Assembly: GCA_029573975.1 (NCBI GenBank)
Contig: JAKQBU010000626.1
Location: 1 to 9,372, forward strand
Source: Planctomycetota bacterium
GTDB taxonomy: Bacteria > Planctomycetota > Phycisphaerae > Sedimentisphaerales > SM23-30
Reading direction: 5' to 3'
Length of the DNA: 9,372 bases
Part shown: positions 1-5,711 of the stretch, one piece after another
Layout of the letters: each line of letters starts with the position of its first letter
How positions within the stretch are numbered: position 1 is the stretch's first letter
Program-made: the position numbers and the translations under genes
Notes under the pieces: model-generated
The model's input: only the letters and a program-made list of their open reading frames with translations
What the model was told of the DNA's origin: nothing
Database searches by the model: none

Positions 1-15
1 ACGCTCTTCCGATCT
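1..15 (+). other. Illumina adapter remnant at contig end
   Basis: The first 15 bases, ACGCTCTTCCGATCT, are identical to the 3' end of the Illumina TruSeq universal adapter. This is untrimmed library sequence, not genome, and it marks the contig end. Genomic sequence should be read from base 16 onward, and anything upstream of the first promoter-like element is unknown. Confidence 0.92.
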
Positions 16-29
16 GACAATGTCAACTT

Positions 30-58
30 TTGGCGGTTTCTGCAAAAAAAAGTTTAAG
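30..58 (+). promoter_or_regulatory. Possible sigma70-type promoter for the left-end RNA
   Basis: TTGGCG at 30-35 and TTTAAG at 53-58 are separated by exactly 17 bases; each matches 4 of 6 consensus positions. An A-tract (44-51) lies in the spacer. The predicted start near 64-66 falls just where the first hairpin of the following non-coding stretch begins (CCGGT at 66-70). A match this weak occurs often by chance; its value is that it agrees with a terminator about 550 bases downstream on the same strand. Confidence 0.3.
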
Positions 59-63
59 GAAGC

Positions 64-613
64 GGCCGGTTTATCCGATATACTGGTTGTGAGGATGTCA
101 CAGTGTGTTCTGCAGGCCCGAATCCGGGGCAGGCAGCACAAAAAGCGGAAGAATAGAAACAGAAAGGAATCGTCGGGACCGGCAAGCGGGTTCGTCCCGG
201 ACAGCCGGGCACAGAGGCCGGCTTCCTTGTAGAAGAAAAATAGATATATGGCTCGGTGGAAGAATTTTTGCTTAGGTAAATAAGGAACTGGCTCGGGACT
301 TTATTTATCCGGGATTCTCTTCTTACCCCTAGATGATATAACCGTTTGGTACTGGAATACCGGTTCGCGGAGATTTTAGCTTCGGAACCGAATCGCAGAA
401 TAAACACCCGTTATAAGGTGTTCGCAGTAAATGGTTCCGGCAGACGGCATGGAAAGGATCGCCAGGTGAAAAAGAAATAGCGGCAGGCAGCTTTTCCGGG
501 TAACTTTGCCCGGCATACGCTGTCCCATATATATAGACCTACTCAAGTGTTCCCAAGTTTTATGTTCTTATGCAGACGTCCGGGTTGACTCCCAATCTCC
601 CGGGCGTTTTTTT
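64..613 (+). ncRNA. Candidate large structured non-coding RNA, family not recognised
   Basis: Bases 16-691 contain no convincing protein gene; the short open frames look like random translation. The + strand instead shows successive stem-loops: CCGGT/ACTGG (66-70 with 82-86), TGTGA/TCACA (88-92 with 98-102), a 12-bp interrupted hairpin at 104-140 (TGTG, CTGC and GCCC pairing with GGGC, GCAG and CACA), AAGGAA/TTCCTT (164-169 with 223-228) enclosing two more hairpins (near 174-199 and GCCGG/CCGGC 204-222), GGTAAATAA/TTATTTATCC (275-310), AACACC/GGTGTT (403-422) enclosed by CGGAACC/GGTTCCG (383-389 with 433-439), CCGGG/CCCGG (496-513), and a terminator at 577-613. I do not see the RNase P core GAGGAAAGTCC, a tmRNA 3' end, group I or II intron core motifs, or a tRNA. 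Several of the 5-6 bp pairings could be chance; the 104-140 hairpin and the terminator are the strongest elements. Both ends are approximate. Confidence 0.35.
577..613 (+). terminator. Rho-independent terminator
   Basis: CGTCCGGG (577-584) pairs with CCCGGGCG (599-606), an 8-bp GC-rich stem with one G-U pair and a 14-base loop, followed directly by seven T (607-613). The A at 576 can extend the stem. On the opposite strand there is no T run after the stem, so it acts on rightward transcription. No + strand protein gene precedes it, so it implies a non-coding transcript from the left. It also separates that transcript from the convergent CsgG-family gene. Confidence 0.72.
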
Positions 614-660
614 ATCACGGAATCCCCCCGTTCAGCGAAAACCGCGATCTTCTTTCCCGA

Positions 661-689
661 GCCGCCGCCGCTGCCGTTTGCCGGGCGGC
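661..689 (-). other. GC-rich stem-loop just after the CsgG-family gene
   Basis: GCCGCC (661-666) and GGCGGC (684-689) can form a strong stem beginning three bases after the stop codon of the leftward gene. There is no T run after it on the - strand, so it is not a textbook intrinsic terminator; it might stabilise the mRNA 3' end or help Rho-dependent ending. GC-rich repeats of this kind also arise by chance. Confidence 0.28.
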
Positions 690-691
690 AC

Positions 692-1651
692 TCAGTAGCT
701 GCGAACCACGGGGGCTTTGGGCAGCACCGCCGGATCCCGGGGATTGGCGGGAAAGAGGGTCTGGCCCGGCTCGAACTGCTCGCCGAACAGGATCGTGGCG
801 ATGGAATATTTCTCGGTAACCTGGGTTATGCGAATTCGCCCGATGACCTCGCCGGTCACATTGCCCAAAATATCGCCGGTATCCGGATCGGTAATAGCCT
901 GCGCCCTGGGACGCACCACATATTCCCGGCCCACTTCCATCCGGCGGTCCTTGCCGCCGTTGATGATCACCTGGCCGTTCAGCACGGAGGAGACCTTCGG
1001 CTGGAAGGGCTGTTCGGAAATCGCCTGCACAATTTCATGGACCGCCTGGTCGAGAACCCTGGCGGTCGCCTGCCCCATGGGAGTCTGGTAAAAGACATTA
1101 CTGCCAAAGGCCATCGTATCGTAACTGTCTTTTACCTTGTTTTTTTCTTTTTTGGGATTGGGAACTTTACCCGCCTTCACTTTGGCATCCAGCCGTTTGC
1201 TGGCCAGGATTTGTCCGCCCTGGGCGTCCAGAACATACAAGGTCGCGCCGATAAACGCATACCGGTTTTTCCCGAACCAGTCGCCTGCGAGGACCCGCTT
1301 CATGCCGTCGCCGGATTCAATAAAACCGAAATCCGTTATGGTGCCTTTGATGGTGTACTGAACCGGATTGGTCCGGCTGGTTTCGCTGCCGCGGCGGAAA
1401 AAGGACTTGGGCGACTGCCGGTCCAGAACCGTGTAACGCCGGGTCTCTATCAGCCGCTCGATAAGCTGATCCGCCATATCGTCGCCGAGTTTCCACCGGG
1501 TTTTGCCCGCAGCGCGGTTTTCAAAGCTGGAAACCGCGATGACCGGTTTGCGGTATTTCGCCTCCTGGGCGGAGGAATACTTAACCGGCTGGCAGCCGGG
1601 AAGCAAACCTAAAGTTATTATTAACAAGATAATAGAAATAATAAGCTTCAT
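692..1651 (-). CDS. CsgG-family outer-membrane lipoprotein
   Basis: 319 residues. The N-terminus is a lipoprotein signal: MKL, a hydrophobic run to about residue 17, then lipobox LPGC with the lipidated Cys at 20. Residues 36-78 have the CsgG opening, KPVIAVSSFEN then a helix GDDMADQLIERL and YTVLDR, and the CsgG-like fold seems to continue to about 215 (IKGTITDFGF, a varied basic loop KEKNK, helix ATARVLDQAVHEIVQAI). CsgG itself is a nonameric pore that secretes curli subunits; wider family members serve in holdfast anchoring or envelope stress. About residues 220-300 (VIINGGKDRRMEVGREYVV, DPDTGDILG, GRIRITQV) resemble the FlgT C-terminal or adhesion-like domain often fused to CsgG homologues outside Proteobacteria. 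No csgA, csgB, csgE or csgF lies nearby, so a curli role is not supported. The only SD-like sequence is a weak GGTAG before the ATG. The long AT-rich region upstream suggests it is monocistronic. Confidence 0.85.
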   Translation of the reverse strand: MKLIISIILLIITLGLLPGCQPVKYSSAQEAKYRKPVIAVSSFENRAAGKTRWKLGDDMADQLIERLIETRRYTVLDRQSPKSFFRRGSETSRTNPVQYTIKGTITDFGFIESGDGMKRVLAGDWFGKNRYAFIGATLYVLDAQGGQILASKRLDAKVKAGKVPNPKKEKNKVKDSYDTMAFGSNVFYQTPMGQATARVLDQAVHEIVQAISEQPFQPKVSSVLNGQVIINGGKDRRMEVGREYVVRPRAQAITDPDTGDILGNVTGEVIGRIRITQVTEKYSIATILFGEQFEPGQTLFPANPRDPAVLPKAPVVRSY

Positions 1652-1941
1652 TTTTCTACCGATTTTATATTTCCTGCTGATTCAACAAATGACATGTATT
1701 TATTTATCGGCCGCTGGGAATCATTTACTCCAGTTTAATCGTTAAATCATTGCGAAATATGATATTATGATTGATTGACTCCCGTAATTCCACAAGCGAG
1801 GTGAGGATAAACGACCGGATTCCGTCATCCTTCCGGATCTTCATAAACATCGATCATAAGGTACGTTATGGTTTTTTAGGAATTACCTGGCAAAAAGTGG
1901 GAAAAATTTTTCCTGTTTTAGAAAAAAATATGTATTTTTAT
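1652..1941. other. AT-rich intergenic region upstream of the CsgG-family gene
   Basis: No gene is supported here. A 63-codon open frame at 1771-1962 (+) starts with TTG, has no good ribosome site and no family resemblance. On the - strand this region must hold the CsgG-family promoter, but I find no convincing -35/-10 pair; CATAAT near 1763-1768 and TATAAA near 1666-1671 lack partners at proper spacing. A weak AT-rich hairpin CATAA/TTATG (1855-1870) is followed by six T on the + strand. A-tracts are centred near 1873, 1894, 1906, 1917, 1925 and 1937, close to helical spacing, which suggests curved DNA. Confidence 0.5.
1900..1913. promoter_or_regulatory. Perfect 14-bp palindrome, possible operator
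   Basis: GGAAAAATTTTTCC is perfectly self-complementary with no loop, so it suits binding of a dimeric regulator or of an A-tract-binding protein better than an RNA hairpin. It lies about 28 bases upstream of a candidate -35 at 1942 (+) and about 250 bases upstream of the CsgG-family start (-). Its low complexity (A5T5 core) makes chance occurrence in this AT-rich stretch plausible. Confidence 0.3.
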
Positions 1942-1970
1942 TTGCTTCCGAGCCGATTTTAGTGTAGTAT
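1915..1970 (+). promoter_or_regulatory. Candidate promoter with AT-rich UP-like element
   Basis: TTGCTT (1942-1947) and TAGTAT (1965-1970) are 17 bases apart, matching 3 and 4 of 6 consensus positions. Immediately upstream, 1915-1941 is almost pure A/T with an A7 tract and a T5 tract, the composition expected of an UP element that binds the RNA polymerase alpha subunit. The predicted start near 1977 coincides with the base of a small hairpin, and a strong terminator lies 30-75 bases further on. Confidence 0.35.
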
Positions 1971-2007
1971 TTAGCAGACTAAATAAGTCATTTTCCTCCT
2001 CCTTTGG

Positions 2008-2053
2008 GCGAGAGAGAGAGAGAGTGCTAAAGTTCTTTCTCTCGCTTTTTTTT
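2008..2053 (+). terminator. Strong Rho-independent terminator
   Basis: GCGAGAGAGA (2008-2017) pairs with TTTCTCTCGC (2036-2045), ten pairs with one G-U, followed by eight T (2046-2053). The opposite strand has no T run after the stem, so it works on rightward transcription only. Both flanking protein genes point left, so it ends no visible mRNA; either it ends a small RNA or it blocks antisense transcription into the oxidoreductase gene. Confidence 0.78.
2010..2024 (+). repeat. GA dinucleotide microsatellite in a terminator stem
   Basis: An uninterrupted G(AG)7 tract forms the 5' arm and part of the loop of the terminator at 2008-2053. The 3' arm TTTCTCTCGC can pair with it in several shifted registers, so slippage changing the repeat number should alter loop length rather than stem strength. 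Confidence 0.6.
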
Positions 2054-2076
2054 ATACATTCTATATAAGATATAAT

Positions 2077-2113
2077 GGGTCAACTATATGAATTTTGCAG
2101 CAAGACCCTTTTT
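2077..2113 (+). terminator. Weak second terminator-like hairpin
   Basis: GGGTC (2077-2081) can pair with GACCC (2104-2108) across a 22-base loop, followed by five T (2109-2113). The stem is short and the loop long. On the - strand the same stem lies about 34 bases beyond the oxidoreductase stop, but there only an AT-rich stretch without a T run follows. It may be a backup stop or chance. Confidence 0.2.
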
Positions 2114-2141
2114 CAATCATAAGTTTTTAATTTTCAGATAA

Positions 2142-3476
2142 TTAGATTTCCTGCCAGCCTTCCCGGTATGTTCGGCGCAGAAGCTGATTGGCCTCAGGAA
2201 CATTGGTAAACAACAGGTTTTGGCTATCCCATGCCAGCGGTTTACCGGCAAACCGGTTCGCCACATTGCCCAGCAACACCGCCTCGGTCATTGGTCCGGA
2301 AAAATCGAAATTCGTCGAGCCGTTACCGCCGTTCAGGCAGGCATCAACCCATTGCCCGTAATGATCGACCTGCTTTTCCTCCAGCTTTGTCCGGTTATAA
2401 TCCTTAAACTTCTCCACCGGGAACAGTTGGGGACCTGCTACATGCGGTATTAACAGCACCCCTTCCTCGCCAATCAGTATGGATCCCTGGGCGGGCATCG
2501 GCATATCGGCAGGCATCTGGGCCAGCTCCCGCGGCGGCTGTTTGCCCCCGTCGTACCACGTCGCCTTAATGGTCTTATCCACCGTCATTTCCGTTCCGGG
2601 AAATTCATAATGAATAATCTCCCAGCCCGGCCAGGTCTCATCATTGATCCCGGATATCTCCGCCAGCACACTCGTCGGCGCTCCCACCTTCAGGAAAGTA
2701 AACACCGGATCAAATATATGACAGCCGAAATCTCCCATCGCCCCGCACCCGAAATCCTGCCGCGCCCGCCAGTTAAACGGCGCATAAACCCCGGTCTTAT
2801 AAGGTCTCATCGGTGCTACCCCGATCCATAAATCCCAGTCCAGGCTCGCCGGTACCGGATCCTCCCCTTCCGGCCGCGTTAGTCCGCCCTGCGGCCAGGA
2901 GGGTGCGCTGCTCCAGGAATGCCATTCCTTAACCTTGCCGATGGCCCCATCCCGGAGCATCTGCACCGCCATACGATACGCCACATGCGAATGAATCTGT
3001 ATCCCCATCTGCGTTACCACCTTCGCCTGCCGCGCCGCCAGGGTCATCTGCCGGGCTTCATACACCTCATGCGCCAGCGGCTTCTGACAATACACATGCT
3101 TGCCTTTCTTGATTGCCGCCATCGCGATCGGGGCATGCATATGATCGGGGGTCGAGATATTGACGGAATCGATTTTATCCCCCTCTTTTTCCAGCAATTC
3201 CCGCCAGTCACGATACTTACGGGCATTGGGCAGCCCCGCCGCCGCCTGATTCAGATTATTTTCATCCACATCACAGATCGCCACCACGTCCAGCTTGCCG
3301 CTGGCCAGCAGGCATCCCATATCCCCGCCCCCCATCCCGCCAACACCGATACAGGCATGCTGCAGCTTGCCGTTGGCGGACTGGGCAAAGTTCAAACGGG
3401 GCATAATCAGGGGAAACGCGATACTGCCGGTAATCGCCTGCTTAATGAACGTTCGACGGGTTACTTTTCTACTCAT
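2142..3476 (-). CDS. Gfo/Idh/MocA-family oxidoreductase with Tat signal
   Basis: 444 residues. The N-terminus has a twin-arginine motif (TRRTFIK, Arg 7 and 8), a hydrophobic stretch to about residue 24 and a likely cleavage region near AQSA (31-34), so the folded protein is probably exported with bound NAD(P). The Rossmann domain starts at ACIGVGGMGGGDMG (41-54), followed by VVAICDVDE (64-72) and ISTPDHMHAPIA (107-118). The family EKP motif appears as CQKPLA (130-135), a variant common in planctomycetal and related exported members. The C-terminal domain holds GDFGCHIFD (248-256), a likely sugar-binding and catalytic region. Family members oxidise or rearrange sugars and inositols; the substrate cannot be told from sequence. 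AGGT at moderate spacing precedes ATG 3476. It lies 59 bases after queF on the same strand and may be read from the queF promoter, although a functional link to queuosine is not apparent. Confidence 0.9.
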   Translation of the reverse strand: MSRKVTRRTFIKQAITGSIAFPLIMPRLNFAQSANGKLQHACIGVGGMGGGDMGCLLASGKLDVVAICDVDENNLNQAAAGLPNARKYRDWRELLEKEGDKIDSVNISTPDHMHAPIAMAAIKKGKHVYCQKPLAHEVYEARQMTLAARQAKVVTQMGIQIHSHVAYRMAVQMLRDGAIGKVKEWHSWSSAPSWPQGGLTRPEGEDPVPASLDWDLWIGVAPMRPYKTGVYAPFNWRARQDFGCGAMGDFGCHIFDPVFTFLKVGAPTSVLAEISGINDETWPGWEIIHYEFPGTEMTVDKTIKATWYDGGKQPPRELAQMPADMPMPAQGSILIGEEGVLLIPHVAGPQLFPVEKFKDYNRTKLEEKQVDHYGQWVDACLNGGNGSTNFDFSGPMTEAVLLGNVANRFAGKPLAWDSQNLLFTNVPEANQLLRRTYREGWQEI

Positions 3477-3535
3477 AGATATTACTACCTCATAATAAAC
3501 GTATATGATTCCAGTTTCGCTAAATTGCTTTAATC

Positions 3536-3880
3536 TCAGGGATATTCAGCCTTTACACTCGTGGTGATCCCGCCCCGCGCAGAAAAATCAGCCGTAATCT
3601 TCATTCGCCGGGGTTGGCACGCCTTGACCAGATCATCCAGTATCTTATTTGTGACCGCCTCGTAAAAAATCCCCTGATTGCGGTACCCTTGCAGATAATA
3701 TTTCAGGGATTTCAGCTCAAGGCAAACTTGATCCGGTATATAGCAAATATGAATCGTGCCGAAATCCGGCTGGCCGGTACGCGGACAGACACTGGTGAAT
3801 TCCGGGCAATCAATATTTATCTCATAATCCCTTTCCGGGCACGGATTTGCGAAAGTTTCCAACGGGCCGGCTGCACTCAT
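3536..3880 (-). CDS. queF: NADPH-dependent preQ0 reductase (7-cyano-7-deazaguanine reductase), short type I
   Basis: 114 residues, the compact unimodular form without the N-terminal half found in E. coli QueF. It reduces the nitrile of preQ0 to the aminomethyl group of preQ1, the base that Tgt inserts into tRNA. Motifs: [14 protein letters not shown] (8-21); [18 protein letters not shown] (26-43) with the nucleophile Cys32 and general acid Asp39; the QueF signature ELKSLKYY (55-62) for NADPH binding; [15 protein letters not shown] (70-84) with substrate-binding Glu74; FSARGGI (99-105). The start is fixed: a TAG codon sits directly upstream of ATG 3880 in frame, and GTGGAG lies upstream. It is divergent from queC across 81 bases, so both may share control. 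No preQ1 riboswitch consensus is visible in its leader. Confidence 0.95.
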   Translation of the reverse strand: MSAAGPLETFANPCPERDYEINIDCPEFTSVCPRTGQPDFGTIHICYIPDQVCLELKSLKYYLQGYRNQGIFYEAVTNKILDDLVKACQPRRMKITADFSARGGITTSVKAEYP

Positions 3881-3914
3881 CTATTGTTTGTGCTCCACTA
3901 ACTGGTTATAAATC

Positions 3915-3950
3915 AATACATTCTTATATATAGAGATATAGTTTAATCAC
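3915..3950. promoter_or_regulatory. Divergent promoters of queF and queC
   Basis: The 81-base gap 3881-3961 is AT-rich. For queF (- strand) GTGATT (complement of 3945-3950) and TATAAG (complement of 3923-3928) are 16 bases apart, giving a start near 3916 and a leader of about 36 bases. For queC (+ strand) AATACA (3915-3920) and TATAGT (3937-3942) are 16 bases apart, giving a start near 3949 and a short leader with CAGG (3952-3955) six bases before ATG 3962. The two overlap, so polymerases would compete. -10 boxes match 5 of 6; -35 boxes only 3 of 6. Confidence 0.38.
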
Positions 3951-3961
3951 CCAGGTTAGGA

Positions 3962-4684
3962 ATGACAAGAAAATCAATAAATAAGATTATTTCGCCTCCC
4001 CGGCCCAGGGCAATCGTCCTGCTCAGCGGCGGGTTGGATTCCTATACCGCCGCCGCCATCGCCCTCGAACAGGGCTTTCAGCTCCATGCCCTGACCGTAT
4101 CCTATGGCCAGCGGCATAGCTGCGAACTGGAGGCCGCCCGCAAGGTGGTACAAAAGCTGGGGATTACCGACCATAAAGTCATTACTCTCGACCTGCGTTT
4201 GTTCGGCGGTTCCGCCTTGACAGCGGATATCCAGGTACCCAAATCCGGAAAATTTCTGGAAGATCATATCCCCGCCACCTACGTCCCCGCCCGCAATACC
4301 ATCCTGCTATCCCTGGCCCTGGGCTGGGCGGAAGTTGTCGGGGCCTTTGATATTTTCATCGGGGCCAATGCCGTTGACTACAGCGGCTATCCCGATTGCC
4401 GTCCGGAATTTATCTCCGCCTTTGAAAGCCTGGCGAATCTGGCCACCGCCGCCGGGGTTGGAAAAAAAGGAGCCTTCCACGTCCACGCTCCCCTGATCCG
4501 CATGACCAAAGCCCAGATCATCACCCACGGTCACGAACTGGGTCTGGATTATTCCCTTACCCATAGCTGCTATGATCCCGACGAACAGGGCCGGGCCTGC
4601 GGCCAATGCGATTCCTGCCGGTTGCGGCTGAAAGGTTTCCAGGAGGCAAACCTCACCGACCCAATTACCTACAGAAAAGGATAA
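3962..4684 (+). CDS. queC: 7-cyano-7-deazaguanine (preQ0) synthase
   Basis: 240 residues, normal length. QueC is an ATP-dependent amidotransferase-like ligase that turns 7-carboxy-7-deazaguanine plus ammonia into preQ0. The PP-loop ATP motif [12 protein letters not shown] is at 20-31 (SGGLDS 22-27). Further family blocks are [13 protein letters not shown] (about 48-60), YVPARNTI (about 107-114), [17 protein letters not shown] (about 134-150) and the zinc site near the C-terminus, Cys203, Cys213, Cys216 and Cys219 in HSCYDP...[10 protein letters not shown]. The first gene of a + strand run, it ends 4 bases before the next start, and its last codons AAAGGA serve as that gene's ribosome site, so the two are very likely co-transcribed and translationally coupled. 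Confidence 0.96.
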   Translation: MTRKSINKIISPPRPRAIVLLSGGLDSYTAAAIALEQGFQLHALTVSYGQRHSCELEAARKVVQKLGITDHKVITLDLRLFGGSALTADIQVPKSGKFLEDHIPATYVPARNTILLSLALGWAEVVGAFDIFIGANAVDYSGYPDCRPEFISAFESLANLATAAGVGKKGAFHVHAPLIRMTKAQIITHGHELGLDYSLTHSCYDPDEQGRACGQCDSCRLRLKGFQEANLTDPITYRKG

Positions 4685-4688
4685 TCAA

Positions 4689-5690
4689 ATGAACAGCTAC
4701 GAGCGTTATCTCGGGATGGTAAACGGCCAAAAAGTGGATTGTGTACCCCGCATACCCATTTTGATGCACTTTGCCGCCAAACATATTAACGCCTCCTACG
4801 CGGATTTTGCCGGTAATTATCAGGTACTGGTGGAAGCCAACCGCCGGCTGGTGGAGGATTTCGGCTTCGACCAACTGGACGTGATGTCCGATCCCTGGCG
4901 GGAGACTACCGGTTTTGGGGCTAAAATTGAATATTTGCAGGATACCGTGCCCCGCTGCCTTCATCATCCCCTTGAGGAAAGTAAGGATTTATCCCGTCTG
5001 GCAAAGCCCGACCCTTATCAAAGTGAACGCATGTTGAACACGGTGAAGGCCATCCAGGATTACAAAAAAATCGGCTGGCGAAAGTATTCTATCACCGGCT
5101 GGGTGGAGGGACCGGCCGCTGAGGCCGCGGATCTGCGGGGTGTGACGAACTTTATGATGGACCTGTATGACGATGAGACCTTTGTTGGCGAATTGATGGA
5201 CCTTTGCATCGAAACCGCTATCGATTACGCCCTCGCCCAGATCAAGGAGGGAGCTGACACCATCGGCATCGGCGATGCCATTGCCAGCCAGATTTCCCCC
5301 GACATGTACCAGCGCCTGGTACTGCCGCGGGAAAAAAATCTCGTCCAGGCCATTCAGCAGGCTGGCGGTCTGGCCCGGCTGCATATCTGCGGCAATATCA
5401 ATCATCTGCTGCCCTTTATTGCCGAGTTGAACATCAACATCATCGATTGCGACTGGATGGTGGATATGGAACAGGCCCGCAAAATCCTCGGCCCCCGCGT
5501 TACGCTGACGGGCAATCTCGATCCGGTCAATGCCGTCATGCGTTCCACCCCCGAAAAGATTCGCCGGGGTTTTCAGGACATCTACCACAAAGTCGGCAAT
5601 CCCTATTTCGTCAACGCCGGCTGCGAAATCCCCGTCGGCACGCCGCGGGAAAACCTTCAGGCGTTATGTGATCCCATTCCTACCATGTAA
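4689..5690 (+). CDS. URO-D superfamily protein, methyltransferase (MtaA/CmuA-like) type
   Basis: 333 residues. The whole protein follows the uroporphyrinogen decarboxylase fold, but the HemE signature around RQAGR near the N-terminus is absent, so it is unlikely to make coproporphyrinogen. It instead keeps the zinc ligands of corrinoid methyltransferases: His232 and Cys234 in LHICGN (231-236) and Cys312 in VNAGCEIPVGTP (308-319). Other blocks are SDPWRETTGFGAKI (67-80), ITGWVEGPAAEAADLRG (135-151), IGIGDAIASQISP (192-204) and LTGNLDP (273-279). Relatives move methyl groups between methylated corrinoid proteins and thiols such as coenzyme M, or demethylate aromatic ethers. No corrinoid protein gene is next to it. 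It sits between queC and queE with tight spacing, which family knowledge does not explain. Substrate unknown. Confidence 0.82.
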   Translation: MNSYERYLGMVNGQKVDCVPRIPILMHFAAKHINASYADFAGNYQVLVEANRRLVEDFGFDQLDVMSDPWRETTGFGAKIEYLQDTVPRCLHHPLEESKDLSRLAKPDPYQSERMLNTVKAIQDYKKIGWRKYSITGWVEGPAAEAADLRGVTNFMMDLYDDETFVGELMDLCIETAIDYALAQIKEGADTIGIGDAIASQISPDMYQRLVLPREKNLVQAIQQAGGLARLHICGNINHLLPFIAELNINIIDCDWMVDMEQARKILGPRVTLTGNLDPVNAVMRSTPEKIRRGFQDIYHKVGNPYFVNAGCEIPVGTPRENLQALCDPIPTM

Positions 5691-5697
5691 ACCATAC

Positions 5698-5703
5698 AGG
5701 AGG
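5698..5703 (+). promoter_or_regulatory. Ribosome binding site that decides the MDR gene start
   Basis: AGGAGG ends eight bases before ATG 5712, an ideal distance. The alternative in-frame TTG at 5706 lies only two bases after it and would be unusable. The ATG is therefore the start. Confidence 0.8.
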
Positions 5704-5711
5704 ACTTGACC

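Larger units (their letters stand above)
1977..2053 (+). ncRNA. Candidate small RNA with an exposed anti-SD-like C/U stretch
   Basis: The predicted transcript is about 77 nt. It would begin with a hairpin GACT/AGTC (1977-1980 with 1986-1989, loop AAATA), continue with an unpaired stretch TTTTCCTCCTCCTTT (1991-2005), and end in the terminator 2008-2053. Small 5' hairpin, C/U-rich single-stranded seed and U-tailed terminator form the usual layout of bacterial trans-acting sRNAs. The seed contains CCTCCTTT, the sequence of the 16S rRNA 3' tail, so it could pair with Shine-Dalgarno regions of mRNAs as known C-rich-motif sRNAs (for example RsaE) do. No family is recognised; the start is inferred and expression is unproven. 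The alternative reading is the opposite strand, where the same bases form an SD before a six-codon ORF. Confidence 0.35.

Noticed and set aside
20..232. Open frame of 70 codons on the + strand at the left end
   Set aside because: Very basic, low-quality composition, starts five bases after the adapter, no ribosome site, and overlaps the hairpins of the proposed structured RNA.
54..407. Open frame of 117 codons on the - strand
   Set aside because: No recognisable domain, no SD, composition rich in Ser/Arg/Pro as expected of random translation, and antisense to the terminator-ended + strand unit.
64..613. Left-end region as RNase P RNA, tmRNA or self-splicing intron
   Set aside because: The RNase P core GAGGAAAGTCC, the tmRNA tRNA-like 3' end and group I/II core motifs were looked for by eye and not seen.
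506..1612. 368-codon open frame on the + strand opposite the CsgG-family gene
   Set aside because: It is antisense shadow coding: the - strand frame has a lipobox and CsgG motifs, while this frame has none and begins within the RNA/terminator region.
1771..1962. 63-codon frame starting with TTG in the intergenic region
   Set aside because: No ribosome site, no hydrophobic or domain pattern, and it spans the A-tracts and palindrome, which look like regulatory DNA.
2919..3533. 204-codon open frame on the + strand opposite the oxidoreductase
   Set aside because: His/Arg-rich antisense shadow of the Gfo/Idh/MocA gene with no family resemblance.
3881..3961. preQ1 riboswitch in the queF or queC leader
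   Set aside because: Neither strand shows the preQ1-I hairpin with its C-rich loop and A-rich tail, and both predicted leaders are short.
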